Below, piece after piece: positions 12,119 through 24,984 of a DNA stretch of 64,000 nucleotides. This DNA is from Cardinalis cardinalis (lineage: Eukaryota > Chordata > Aves > Passeriformes > Cardinalidae): the NCBI GenBank assembly GCA_014549065.1, contig JACDOX010000167.1, positions 1,310,942-1,374,941 on the forward strand. Reading direction: 5' to 3'. The notes under the pieces are model-generated. The model saw nothing but the letters and a program-made list of their open reading frames with translations, had not been told where the DNA came from and did not search any database. The stretch's first letter is position 1, and each line of letters begins with the position of its first letter. Position numbers and translations under genes: made by a program.

Positions 12119-15100
12119 AAACAGAGTAGCATTTTTATTTTCTGCCTAGAATTAAAGCAAATTGTCATACAGGAAATGAATGCTGCCTATTAGGATGTAG
12201 TTCTTACTGAGTTAANCCTTACTGAGTTAATAAGAACTTTCTTTGCATCCAGACTCATTNCTTGGCATTCAGATGGGATTTTTAAGCCATCTAATAGACA
12301 CACATGTACTGTCTGCTGTCTGCTCATATTTAGTCTGGATAGTTTTGTGACATTGTGGAGGGCTGATCAGATGAGCTGGATTTGGATCAAACTNTGTGTT
12401 CATTTCTATTGCTTTGATGGTTAATGACTGACACTTTCGAAAGGGATTTTCAGTGGTTCCCTGTTGGTTTAATTTGAAATCTGGAGGTGGTAAAGGTGGG
12501 ACAAATTCTTCCTTTCCTCGGTTTTTGAATCTGTAGGAAAAGGCCTGCAGCCTTTCCTGGCAGTCCTTGAGTTGGGTTTATAACACACCTCCTCTGCTGA
12601 AAGGCACTTGAGAACGTCAGTGTATCAATATCTGTTCTGCAGGAGGAATTTCCTGAGGTTGTTGACAGCTCTATCCTTTGTGTGCTGTAAAACTAAAGAT
12701 AATTTAGGCATAAAGCTGGGGTGAAATCCCAAATGTAGCTTGAGATTCTCATCTCTTGCTCAAGTGTGCCGGTACCAGAGGCTGTAAGGATTGAGGTAAA
12801 TCTGAGTGCCAGTTTACTGGGGTGCAATAGGCAGAGTGCTTCTTGCTGACTGGGTGGCTTTTGCTTTCAGGTTTGCAGGATGATGTAGTACCAGGTGAGC
12901 AGTGGTGCTGCCCTCTGACTNTGGGGGTATGTGCTCAAAACAGGAGTATCCTGTTTAAGCTGTGTTTATGCATTGGATCAGTAAGAGAGGGAANGGCTAT
13001 TCTGGGTAAGTGTAAACTCATTTAGTCTGCCATCACTAGTAGGGCTGTAGAAATAGTTGTGAAAGGAAAACTTTTCCTGGCAGATGGGAAATTACTAAAA
13101 TTAATTGCTTTATGCTCCATGCTACACTGTGGCAAGCAAGGTAGGCAATAGGTCTCTTCTGCCTGTATTTCTATAATATTTCTAATATGACATGTAGGAA
13201 TCAAATCAAATGATTTGGAGAAAATGGGGACTATTGCAAACATCAAAGAATACATGTTGGAGAGGGCAGCCCAGGGTGGGAAGGTGCTGAGGTTGTGTGA
13301 GATGAGACCAAACAAGTATGGCTCAGCTTAGTAGACTGGAAGCTAAGAGCAGATGTTGCTGCCATGTACTAATAGAGCATGGGAGTAAATATTGGCAANT
13401 TTGCAGTTATTTAAGTTAAAGGTTCGTGTTAGCACAAGAACAGAAGGCCATAAGAACAAACCCAGGCTAGAAATCAGAAAGTAATTTTATTAATTGTTAG
13501 TGAACAGCTTCCAAATTGGTTTCTTTGCCCTTTCTAATTAATCTAAAACCAGGTTTTTTAATGAATGCTATTATATGACAGTTGCCTGTGGGAGCAGAGA
13601 ATAGGGACTTCATCATCCAGACAGCCTCTAAGTAGGCTGTCAGAAATGTCCATGGAACCACAGCCTCCGTCANTGTTCCTCATAGCGTGGCCTCCCTGTG
13701 TTCACTCTGCCCACCTGCCTGCCTTTCCTGCCAAGCTGCCACATTGCAGGATCCTGTGGGTTTCCAAACACAGCCAGAGGTGTGTAGGAGAGGTATTTGC
13801 TACTTAGAAGCTCTCACTGAACTGAAATTGTGGAAGTAATGTTGCAGGCCTTCTTGAGTGGTGGCTTTTCCATACAGTTCCACAGCAGATATTAAGGATG
13901 CTAGACTGCATGAGGGGTTTCTTGAAGAATGGGTGTTCTTAGTGACTCATGCCTGGTAATGAACCTGTCACAGATACAATTTTGTTTTCTGACAAATATT
14001 CAAGTGGTAACAGTTCAGAANATATGGTACACTTTGTAAACAGGTTTGTTCTTAAATCCGATTTTAGGAATTCCCCATGAGATTTCAATTTTTTATTTAG
14101 GCAGTAAATTGCAATTGAATTCATAGTCATTAAAAGTTTTTTAAAACCTAGCACTTGAAACTTGTTTTATAGGAGACCTTGAAAAGCAATGGAGACAAAA
14201 TGAGGGATATGCACTAAAAAGGATATAATAGAGCTGTCCATCTAGGAGCAAATTTAGATAAATCAGTTCAAGACTCAATTCATTTAGCCTCACTTTAGTT
14301 AATACTTTAGGTTGTTGCATACAAGAGTATTTGAAATACAAATAGAAATTGCTTTATGTGAAAGATCAGTTTATTTTAACCATGTCTCCATCTGGGTTTT
14401 ATTTTTGTTAATGAGTCAATATTCACCTTGTATTTTAAGACAGCAAACACATTTTTGAGAAACTGTTATTGAGAAACTGAGAGTGCTAAATTTTAATGCA
14501 ATTTATTTATATTTTTCTATTTTTATTCAGTATATTATGTTAGTGCAACAGATTGAAATCATGCAAGTTTTTTTGTGGTATCTCATAAAATGGGTAGTTG
14601 AGGGATCCAGTTTTGTCTACACAAATACCTATGGATTGGCTGGTGTATTCACTGTGAATTTTGTTATTCCTAATTTAAGGAACTCAATTTTAAGCAAGTA
14701 CAACTCTCCTTCGTATTTTATGACATGGATACATGTTACTCCTCCTAATTATATTACTCTATTTTTAGCTTGCAGCAGTAATATCTTGTTAATATACAAC
14801 TGTTTACAGCTGCCAGAATCATCTCTTTTTAATCTGGCATTTACGCCCATTTCTCTGGGAGGTTGGAATGGTTTCTGTGACCTGGGAGCCCTGAACAGTG
14901 GCAGCAGATACAGGAATAACCCCATCACCCCTGCTCAGTATTTGAGTGTGTGCTTTTGTCCAGCTGTGCTTGCCCCTCCCATCACAGACTTTTGCTGAAG
15001 GGATCAATTGGCCTCTCAGTGACATGACTCAGGTCAGCTATGTTATCAAAGCCTGGTTTGTANCGCAGTTTTCATCCTCTTGCAGAGGCTTTCTTAGTCC

Positions 15101-16930
15101 AGGCATTTTCAATTTTTTGCATTAAATTTCTTCCTCTGCCCTTCCCAGTTACTGAGCAGGCTGACTGGATTTCCAGAGCCCGTTAATTCAGGTCCAGCGT
15201 GAGCTTGTCAAATGTTTTTACTGGAGGTGTGAAAAGTGTGTCTGAGTTTATTAATATGGTTAATATTAATATGCTGGAGTTGACTTTGTCAGACCCCTGA
15301 TGTGGCAGTTCTTTTTTTCTTGTTCTATGTCTGTGTTAACGATGTCCTCAGAGACTGACAGAAGCTTGTATGGGGTTTGCAGCAAGTATTTGTGAGACAT
15401 TTGGGTTCATTAATCAACTGCTGCCTTCTGCAGGTAATATAAATACACAAAATTATTCCCACCAAGAGAAAAGCATATTACTTAAGCCAGGAGACATAAA
15501 GGTGAAGGTAGGATAGTAAACAATGTTTTCTCCCTATATTTTGAAAGCTGGGGCATATGTAGCTATAAGAAGGAATGTGCTGGTAGAGGACACAATGGCA
15601 GAGGTAGCTGGACATTGATTTGTAGGATTTTATTCCCCTGCCATGTTATTACATGATGGTGGACAAGCCACTGTGGCTTTTGAAAGTAATTTTCTGTTTC
15701 CTCTCTCTCAGATCCATGAGTTGATTTCTGGTTGTTTGATTTAAGATTCTGGAAATGAGTTATCAGAGCAGTAAGTGAAGTAGCTGAAAAGCTGGACTTT
15801 TAGCGCTTGATATGCTCCCAACTTAATTACTTTGAGAAATCTGGGGTTTGTTGTCCTCAGATGAGTGTTCAGAGAAGAAGCTCTTGACCTGATCTGCCCT
15901 TGTACTTCAGTTGTAGTGGGGACTTTTGAACTTCACAGGTATGCTGTCAAAACACCAATTAAGCTTGAATTACTTTAGTAATATGATGAGGAGTGCCCCT
16001 TAGCTCACTGCGTGTAATGGCGGTGTAACTGTAATGGTAGGGTCTGGCTGTGAAATAATGAAAAAAGCGTGCCATCCTGCTTGAGTAACACCAAGGAAAC
16101 AATGTTAAATAGTTTCTTGTTCAGTGAGCAGAAGGGCATGTTCTTGTAGCTTAGAAAGGGGGTTTACCTTCAACCAGAGAAAGAATTGTGGAAGTTCATA
16201 GAGTGCTACCTTGTAGGATCAAGGCACTTACCTCCTTCAGCCAAATCCTCGTGTGTTGGACTGACCTTGCAGAATGCATGGACAGTTTTGTGAGAGGCAA
16301 TTTCCGTGTTCTCACTGTCAAGCTCAGGTAGGAAAAATGGGCTCTGCAGTGTGTGAATTAAGCTGTTGTGTTGTGGGAAGCAGGGTTGTCCTGCAGACCA
16401 CCTGTGGGGAGTAATGTACCCTCGCGCCTCTTACCCAGCTATATGTGTTACCNTGTAGTTTCCTACCTGAGATAGGCTCTGAAGGGTAAAGAGCAACAAA
16501 ACTGAGATGTGGAGAGATTAACTAGACCATCTNTCTTCTTCAAAATCATCCCTTTAAAATGTGTGCACTTCCACTCGTTAAAACCTTCTGGGAAAGAGAT
16601 TTTTTAGCTTCCCTTGATAATCTATCTCACTGCTGATTAAAAGCTTTTCCAGATGTCTAACTTAGCTTTCCACTGCTGCAAGTTAAGTCTGTATTTCTTT
16701 TTTTGTGTTTACAATAGAAATGCTGAGTAGTTTACTTCCCTTGTGCTTGCCTCAAGTTCATGTTGGAAAGCTGTTATGTCTGCTTGAGGTCTACATTTCA
16801 TATAATCTGCAACCTTTCATTCCCAGGTTTCTTGATCAAAAAAGCAATTACAGCTCCAACTGAGAGTATAATTACAGGTTTTTCTACACACAGCACATGT
16901 CTGTGCCCAGATGCCTTTGCATTTTAGGGA

Positions 16931-16990
16931 TGCTGATTATTTAATTAGATGTGCAATTAGCGCATTGATTGTAATTTTCCAATTTTGTAG
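16931..16990. promoter_or_regulatory. AT-rich block with clustered homeodomain-like cores (candidate enhancer)
   Basis: Within 60 bp there are repeated ATTA/TAAT cores: GATTATTTAATTAGAT, GCAATTAGC, GATTGTAATT and CCAATTTTG. Such clustering is typical of conserved neural enhancers, but conservation cannot be judged from one sequence. There is no open reading frame. Confidence 0.25.
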
Positions 16991-19900
16991 GATATCAAGT
17001 CCTTATATTTTGGATGCTGTTAGAAGGGAGAGACATGTAATTTGAAGGAGGAGGCAGCAGAGGGAGAGTTTTCTCTGCTGTAAATGCTTCCATGCTGCCT
17101 GTTGACTTAAGGTACTTAAGCTAACTCCAGTCTAAAAACCAACATAATAGTTGGTAATAGCTTTTTTCAGAATGGGGGTATCCAACTGGTTAAAAGTTTC
17201 AAGTTGTCTGAGTTGCAGAAGGCACCATCGTTTTTTCAAGAGCCCATCTTCTAATTGTACTTCATAGTTAAAAGTAGAGAATGATCATTCAGCTAGAGGG
17301 GGGCTTCTGCATTTTCGGATGGGCAGCCAAAGCCCAGGACAAGAGCTCTGGGGTTATCCTGATGTTTTCAGGAGTATGCAAAGAAGATTTTATGTCTGTC
17401 TTTGCTGGGGCACAAGGAGACAACATGCTTCCCACAACCTGTCACCTGAGACAGCTCTGCTTTTAAAGTCTCATTACCCTGATTTTGAAGGCTGGTGTGG
17501 GCTGTGACGAGTGGGGTTGACGTTGTGTCGGCGACAGCTTCTGAAGGGAGCGTGGTGTCTGGAAGCCAAGGCTTGTTTGTGCCCCAGAGTGGTTGGAGCC
17601 TACTGAATGAGGAATAAAATAGCCTTCTCTGTAAGTGTGCTGATCTGGTAGTGTTTGGGGTTTTTTATATCCCAAAAATCAAAATGCAAACATCCTCATC
17701 AAGACAAGAAGGGGACGAGCAGGTTTAGCACTTGCCTTTAAAGGCTGCCTCGCGTCTCTGAGGAAAGNCATTGCCATTGTTAGTAACAAGGATGGCTGTA
17801 AACAGATTAAATAGAGGATGATAATATGAGGGTTTCTGACTTTGTGACCAATACTCTTAAGGATTTTGCACCTTAGGACTTCTCATATGAGGCTAGATCT
17901 GCTCAGCCTCTGGAGGAGTTTTTTGAGTGGTGCAGTAGCAGCAGCCAGAGTAGGACAGAGATGGGAGAATGCACTGCAGGCAACTCAAATGTCTCTGATT
18001 GCTGCCTGACTGATAAAGATTGCCCTAAACTTAATCTGTGAAGGTGTAAAGCTTGTGGCTCTTAAAAAATATTAGTGCAGTGTTAATTCATTTTTTTTTT
18101 AACCTCATAAAAATCCAACTCTTTGAATCCTATTACATTCCTGGCCTTGGAAGTACTCTTCATTCTCAGGTATGTTAAAGTCTTTGGTTCTGTTTGTTCA
18201 GATATGTTGATATCTGAGAGTTCAGCAGATGTCCTTACAGTTGGATGATGTTACATATGGAGTGTAAACATCTTTGCTGTAGAAATGAGTCAGCCAGTGG
18301 TTTGGTCTCAGCCATTCACGACAAGTGAACTGACGTTGCCTGTCTTTGGAATATGAAGTCCTAATACCTCTAATCTGTAGCATTTTTTTCAATGAACTAG
18401 TACCATTCTCATTGTTTTTCTATAAAGAAAATAATTCAGCTTGTGTGAGAGGAAAAAAATAAACTTTTCAAAGGGTGAGAACTCTGGAAACTTTGGAGAA
18501 GATTNTTTCCTTCATTTTCTTTAAGTCTTTCAATGTAATTTCAGGCCATTATCAGTTTCCATGGTGTTCAAGGTGCTGTGTGAAGTACCTGTGCCTTTCT
18601 TCCCTTCCGAGTTTGTATCTTGCCCTTGCCTTAGCCTTTCCTAGAGTGGAAAGAAAGCCATTAGTGATTTGAATGGCACTTTATTAAATTTGTTCTCTCA
18701 TCTGACAGCAATGTTTTAAGTATATGTTTCATGAATGTGTTCTGGAGCTGCTGTAATGACAGCAGCATCATTGACAGGGCAGTTTAAAATGCCTGAGAAT
18801 ATACAGTCTCATCTCTTCCAGGCTCTGTCTCAGCAGCACATCTTGGGTTGTGTGATGCACAGTTCCTCCGAGCTGGTATTCATTGAGGACACCTGCCAAA
18901 CAGCAGGAGGTCACTGCTTTTTCATTAACACTTTGTCTTTAGACTCATGATTGATTTAATCTTCTTGTGCCTTTGAAGAAGATAATAAATAGCATGTTTT
19001 CACTGCTGAATAAATTGATAAAGTTTACTCAGTGTATTTGAGCTTGTGAGGTCTAGAGCAGTGCTAAACTTAGGCTGCCTTACTGAGAGCTCTGTCTTTA
19101 GGGAGATGCAGCAGGCAGTGTCATCTGGGACACATGGTTCTTATATTTTCCTAGTGAAATACAAAATTTGTTTCAGAGAGCTCTTGGCTCAGGGATGTCC
19201 AAGGCCATTTGTGAGATGAATTAAACCTGAGAGTGAGTTGGGCATTTTTCTCTGCGGTTCTAGACAAGCTTTTCTCCATTGACTTTTCTGTCTTGACTTC
19301 CCCCACCTTGTTTCTGTTTCATCTCTCTGTGTAATGTTTTTATCCTCTAATTTCCATAGCCACTTATTTTTCTACTTGCCCCAGTCCAAGTAGAAATGTT
19401 CTTGTCTTGCTGCAGGGAGAAGGGGCCTGAGTGTNTGAGAGGGAGGAGCAGGACCCTGAAGAGTGCTTGAAGAGTGCTCATTTTCTTTTGGTTAATCCAC
19501 TTGTGCCCATGAAGGAATTGCTTACTTTTTACAATTTTATCAGTAATTCAGTACTTTACAGGAAGTTGGAATGAAATAGATAATGAGGATTAAAAAAGAA
19601 GAAAGGGTAACGTATACCTCGCAGACATCAAAGCATTTGGCCTATATAGCTAAGCCAGGCTTTATCAGTTTTAATAATTCCCTGCTGGCTCAACCTAAAA
19701 TTAAAATCTGTTGGTGAATTAAAAAATTGAAGTAAGAAATATTTAAATTATTAAGTGGAAGTTTATTTCTCTAGTAGAAAGCAAATAACTCAGTGCTCTG
19801 AGCCTTAAGGTAAAGCATACACTTTCTCATAGANTTTTTTTATGTGCAAGTCATGCCTATTTTACTCATGAAATTATCTTAATTATTTCAGAAAAAAAAT

Positions 19901-22049
19901 CTCTGACAAACAGAGTCTGTCTCAATATCCTGTGCATTGGATAAGGGGTTCTAAATATTTGAAAGGTGTCATCTTCCTTTTTTCTGAGGGCACCTGGTTT
20001 TTTATCTTTCTTAGCCACATTGTGAGCTGTGGTAAGGGCAGTGACATTTCCCAGCACTTCATTGCTCATGACCTCCTTTAGTAATGTCCCCATGTTCTGT
20101 CTATTGAGACTTGTTCACTTTTCCATCTGTTTTTCTCTCNTGTTCCTGTAAGACAGCCATGAGATATTGGTATTTTATGCGGCAGTGTTTGGAAATTTGC
20201 ATGGGCTCTTTGTGTCTCAGGAACTGTGGCTGGAGCATTGTGTTTGACTTTGATGTATTACTGTCTGGTATTGATGGCTGCAGGGATGGGTGTAGACCAA
20301 GGAAAGAAAAGATGGGAGGGANTGAGACAGTGATGGCAAGATGACTTGGCTCCACTTGTAGTAGGATCCTTGGAAAGAGTAAGGCATTTAAAAGCCTGTG
20401 AGGCTGTCTAGTGGATGCTTCAGGTGCTGTAGAGTGCTAATGAAATAAAAAAGTGTCTGATGGATACCTACTATTTTATTTTTAAACTGTTGCTATGTAA
20501 GAGACCTCTTTCAAGATCTTTCTCATCTTACTCATAGGCAGAGCTTTGAAGAATCTAAGTGCTGTTCAAATCCTGGATTTCATTTTATTTTCTCTGATGG
20601 GCAGTCTTCATCCTTATGTGGATGAATTTGATGCAGAGNTTCGACTCTGAGCTCAAGGGCTATAATTACTGTGTTTATTAGAATCATTCCTACTGCAGTC
20701 AGACTCAGNGCTCTCAGTTGGGCAGGAATCCTGCTTTCCTGGCGGAATGCAAACATATAACCCTGAGATGCTCAGTGTCAGATTCTTAAAATCCTTTAAA
20801 GCTAAATAACTTTTCAAAATCTGACCTATACTCCCTGCCCTGCAGCAAAGGAAAGAGCAAAAATGAGAGGGTGTTCTGGGAGATGGAGGATGTGAGTGAC
20901 CATGAGGAACATCAGCCTTTTAGAGGATCTGAAAGGAGGTTGGTGGCGTGATTTCTGTGCCTGGCTGAAAGGGGCAGTGCTGTGGCTGCACAGGGAAAGA
21001 NCAGGGGTACAGTTCACCTGTGGTGCTGCTGAGACAAAGTATTGTGAGCTGTGGCATTAGTCCGTATGTAAAACTTGTTACCCAAAACAAACAAATGAGC
21101 TGGGACACCAGCCTGGCTACTACCAGCTGGCACTACAGCAAGGTTGAAAGTGCCAGGAGAATATACACTGCATTGGATATTCTCCTGCATTGGATTTTGC
21201 ACTGCCCCTGGTGAGGGCAAGACAGGGAGCACAGTGATGCTTGTGGAAGAAGTGGTGAATANAACTTGATATTGGTGTAGGTAAGATATGGAAGGGGAAG
21301 TATTGTTCACAGCAAGGCTGGCTCACGAGGAGGTAGGAGGTAATTGAACAGATGGGAGGATAGTGGCATTTCCACAGCTAAGTCATATAGGCCTCTTCAA
21401 AATCCCACCCCACACTGTGAAAAGATACTGTTCTGAAAGATGCAGTGAGTTGTTCTTGAGCAACACCAGCACTCACACAGTGCCTTTGATGCTAGAGGCA
21501 GAGAAACAGTATTTGGGAAGGAGGTGGGTGTTTGTGTTGGGTGCACGAAGAAGGAGGAGAGCATAAAGGGGGCATTTGTGGAAAGAGGGATGTGAACTCG
21601 GATCAACTGGCCGGTGAGGTTTTCTGAGGGGCAGTTTGTTGGATGCCTCTGGAGCAGGTTGTGGGGCAGATAAATGATNCCTTTAATTCAGGCACTTCTT
21701 GCAGGATGAGTGCCTGCTGCTGCTCACTCCCAGGAGAGAAGTGTCAGTACAACGTGAGTGGATCTGATTCTGTGCACAACACTTCTGCAGTCATTCTTTT
21801 ATGTAACAATGTGACTTTTATTTTTGGGAAATGAGAGATCAACGGGTGTTCAATCCCCCACACTTGTAGCAGAGCTGGTACTAGTCTTCCTTGGAAACTG
21901 GATTCATTTCAGCAAGGGCATAGCTGAATCTCGTGGGTTAGTCAGGGGGTGAACAGGAGAGATAAAAATAAACCTCCTTCTCAGAGCTGGGCAAAAAAAT
22001 CTTCTTGGAGCTGGTTAATTATGTTGAGTCCTGGGCTTTTTCCCCCAGC

Positions 22050-22300
22050 CCCCCTTCTCCACAGTCCCGCTGGATGCCAGAGCGCTTTTCCAGCAGAGAT
22101 CCGCTCGCTGCGCTGCGCTGCCTGCTCTCGTAATGCCAAAGGAGTGCGTTTTGTCTTTAGTCAGATTGGCTCCATCAGTTCGTATTTCCTTCTGAATGGA
22201 TAATAAAGTGGAGAATCATTTTGAGGCGAGGAGTGAAGCGGGGAGGCTGCGTGTGTGAGGAGCTAGGCAGTAGGCAGCTGACGAGGAGGAGTAAAGTAGC
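22050..22300 (+). promoter_or_regulatory. UNC13B: CpG-enriched patch, candidate alternative promoter
   Basis: About 13 CpG dinucleotides occur within some 230 bp (for example gatccgctcgctgcgctgcgc, gaggcgagg, aagcggggaggctgcg), while the surrounding intron has very few. A TATA-like ATAATAAAG lies at 22201-22209 and is followed by purine-rich, 5'-UTR-like sequence. A strong donor, CAAG|gtaagt, occurs downstream at 22844/22845. The patch lies about 8.4 kb upstream of the brain-type exon, whose acceptor at 30705-30706 implies at least one upstream non-coding exon. The assignment to UNC13B is inference. Confidence 0.35.
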
Positions 22301-24925
22301 TGCACAGCTTTCTCTCTGCCTCTGAAGTACAATATTTTCTGTTGAGTCACATCTGAAGAGAAGGATGAAGTTTTAACTGTACTTGGTACAGCCTGAGAAA
22401 GGGAAAAGATGCACTGTGGTGGGGAACTAAAGAATTCCTGTTGAGGGATGCTCCTGGAAACCAAAAGGATTTCTGCATTTTTAGCTTTTGCAATCATTAG
22501 CTTCTGCTGGTTTTTCCTTTTTGGATTTTTTAGTAGCTGTTTGCATTTTTTATTCTCTTCAACATGCCTTCAACTTTACGTGATTTCTCATCCTAGTGCT
22601 GCTGTGGAACGGGAAACTCTCGGTGCCTTTAACATTGCTTTCCCTGATACCTCAGATGGGACACCAACAATATGTTGATAATCTCCATAGTGAAAGTTCA
22701 TTATCTGGTGAACCTTTAACAACATTAGGAATCCTTCAGGACTTGTATTTTCTATGAGAGCAAGCTGTTGTATTCTGTAGTTTTCTATTAATTCTATACA
22801 TTTCCTTTACATTTTAATCTTTTGTTTTATTTTGAAGCAGCAAGGTAAGTGAAAGATTGGAACAAATGAAGTGCCTGGGTATAAACTGCAAGTAGGCAGC
22901 AACCAAGGAGAATTGCTCTTTATTTTTAGAGTGAGCTCTCTGTGTGCATGTGTGTGTGTTTACTTTAGCAATACAATAGCTCCATTGGAAGCTGACTGGA
23001 TTTAAAAATGTGCTTTGTAAAACAGTTTACACTTAGTTTGTTCATTTGTATGCTCTATTTCTTAGTTTTTGTTTTCACCCATTAGACACTAATTGTAGAT
23101 TTCTTATGACTGGTAGAATTGAGGTTATCTGTTTACTTCTCATACTTCTCTGTAAGGAGGGTTTGTATCTCAGCTGGAATTTGACATCAAAATCACTATG
23201 GGAGAAAGAGTTAAAGGGAAAAGAGCTTGGGGGTAATTTAAATTTGATCATTTGAGAGGCAAATAACTTGAAGTAATAAATTACTGGTTTGATTCTTACT
23301 TAAATGTCACTTAAGAAAGGGGTTTTTTTTAACACAGAGTATTTGTCATTGGCCTGATTTCTTGTGCTGAGAAGCTTGTGAGTTGATGAGATGGAATGAC
23401 TGGCATGCAGGAGCAATGAGGATGCTGTACAAGCTCGTGAATCAGAGCAGATGGTGTGACTGTTTTCAGATATCTTTTCTGTTTTCATTCCATTTATATG
23501 GGCAGGTTTCTTTTGCTAATGGAGCAAGCCTTTCAGGGATAAACCTAAAGACTTAATACAGAATGCTAAGGTCCTCAGTCCCTGAGATGAAAAGGAGAGA
23601 GCTTATAGAAGTAAAGCTGCAGTTTTAGCCCAGGAGGATTTTAGTTGCCACGTGCTGCGTTTTAATATCATGAGCTGTAAAACCCTAATTATTCCATTTG
23701 CTGCATATGGTATCTTCATCCAGCCTGGCTGAACACTGCCAAGTGTCTATCCTGAGGGAGTGCAGAACAGGTCAGAATCAGTGAGTAAGACTGTGTAGAA
23801 CCAGTCTGTACCAGGGCTGTGCTTTCTCTGCCCTGACAACAGAAGTAGGGTATCCTTGTTNCTTACCCTATACTGGTGAGTGCTGCCTGTCCTTCCCCTG
23901 TCTGAATGTCCCTGTGAGCTGAGGCACTGTCACCTGAAAAACCAGCTCCAAACATCATCAGTGAGTCATCAGAGTTTTGAGAAAATCCTTACTGATGAGT
24001 GGTTCATGGTGGGTCTTGTCAGAAATGCAGGACTTGGAGAATTCACACTGTTGGTCCAGCAGTAATTCAGCATTGGGCTGCAAGTTGGATTGCACGGAGA
24101 GGAGAGGCACAGCACATTCTGTTTCTGTTAGTCTAGGCAGAGCTTTTAGCATCATTCAGCATTTTCATAACAGTGCATGCAAACCTTATTTAAGTCAGAG
24201 GTACTCTCTTTGTAATGTCAGTGTTGTCTGGTTTTTTTCTGGTTAGAGGTAGCTGAATAATCAGAGACCTTTCCCCAAAGTCTGGAAGACATTTCTAGAG
24301 TTTTCATGCCATGGCCAGCCAACTTGTCAGCATGTTCTGATAATTTTGTTTCAGTTCTTGGGACTTTTTCCTTTAAACAAGAAGTCGCACCTTGATCCTG
24401 CCCCATGTGTTCAATGTAATGCTTTGTTCTTAGGATCCTGATTTGGGATAAATCTGTTTTAAGGAACAATTAATGCTTTAGGTTGTCATGGGCAAGCCAT
24501 CTACTGATTGATTCAGCTGTGTACAAAACCCTCATGCTTTGGAACTACTCAGTTGAGGGTACTGCTGAACTTAGCTATTTCCCCATATTTCCCCTATTGC
24601 CCTTGCTCTTAAACTGCTGATAGCTGCTGTTCAGGTTTCATATTTGCTGGAAAGAAGTGAAGTAACTTTTACATAATATAGACAGAAGCAGTTGTGATGT
24701 CTGTTTTNAGTAGTCAGTTATCCCTTTTGCCTTTTCCTCAGCACAGGGTTGTCTCAGAGCTTGGTGGGTTCNTCAGAGTTAGCTTGCTGCTCACCAGGCA
24801 TGAGCCTTTGCACTGCCATGGTCGGCAGCTCGCAGCCTGTGCCTCCCTCTGTGCTTGGGGACAACCCCTATTTCTGTCTCCGGATGCCGCCTTTTCCTGG
24901 CTGCCAGGTGGTGACAGACCTCATT

Positions 24926-24984
24926 TTTTACTGCAGGCGATGCATCGCTGTGCCAGGCACTGCTGCCTCCAGCCTGCAGTAAAA
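24926..24984. repeat. Perfect 13-bp inverted repeat (hairpin)
   Basis: The left arm TTTTACTGCAGGC (24926-24938) and right arm GCCTGCAGTAAAA (24972-24984) are exact reverse complements around a 33-nt loop. The loop itself contains the palindromes GATGCATC and GTGCCAGGCAC. It is intronic and no gene overlaps it. Confidence 0.8.

Noticed and set aside
11383..12193. Several long overlapping open frames on both strands (up to 216 codons)
   Set aside because: They lie in or run out of a CR1 LINE fragment inserted antisense. They read across its GC-rich 3' region in frames that are not the reverse transcriptase.
14483..14998. 171-codon open frame, hydrophobic at the start
   Set aside because: AT-rich intron with no domain, no splice context and no recognisable homology. 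The hydrophobicity follows from T-rich composition.
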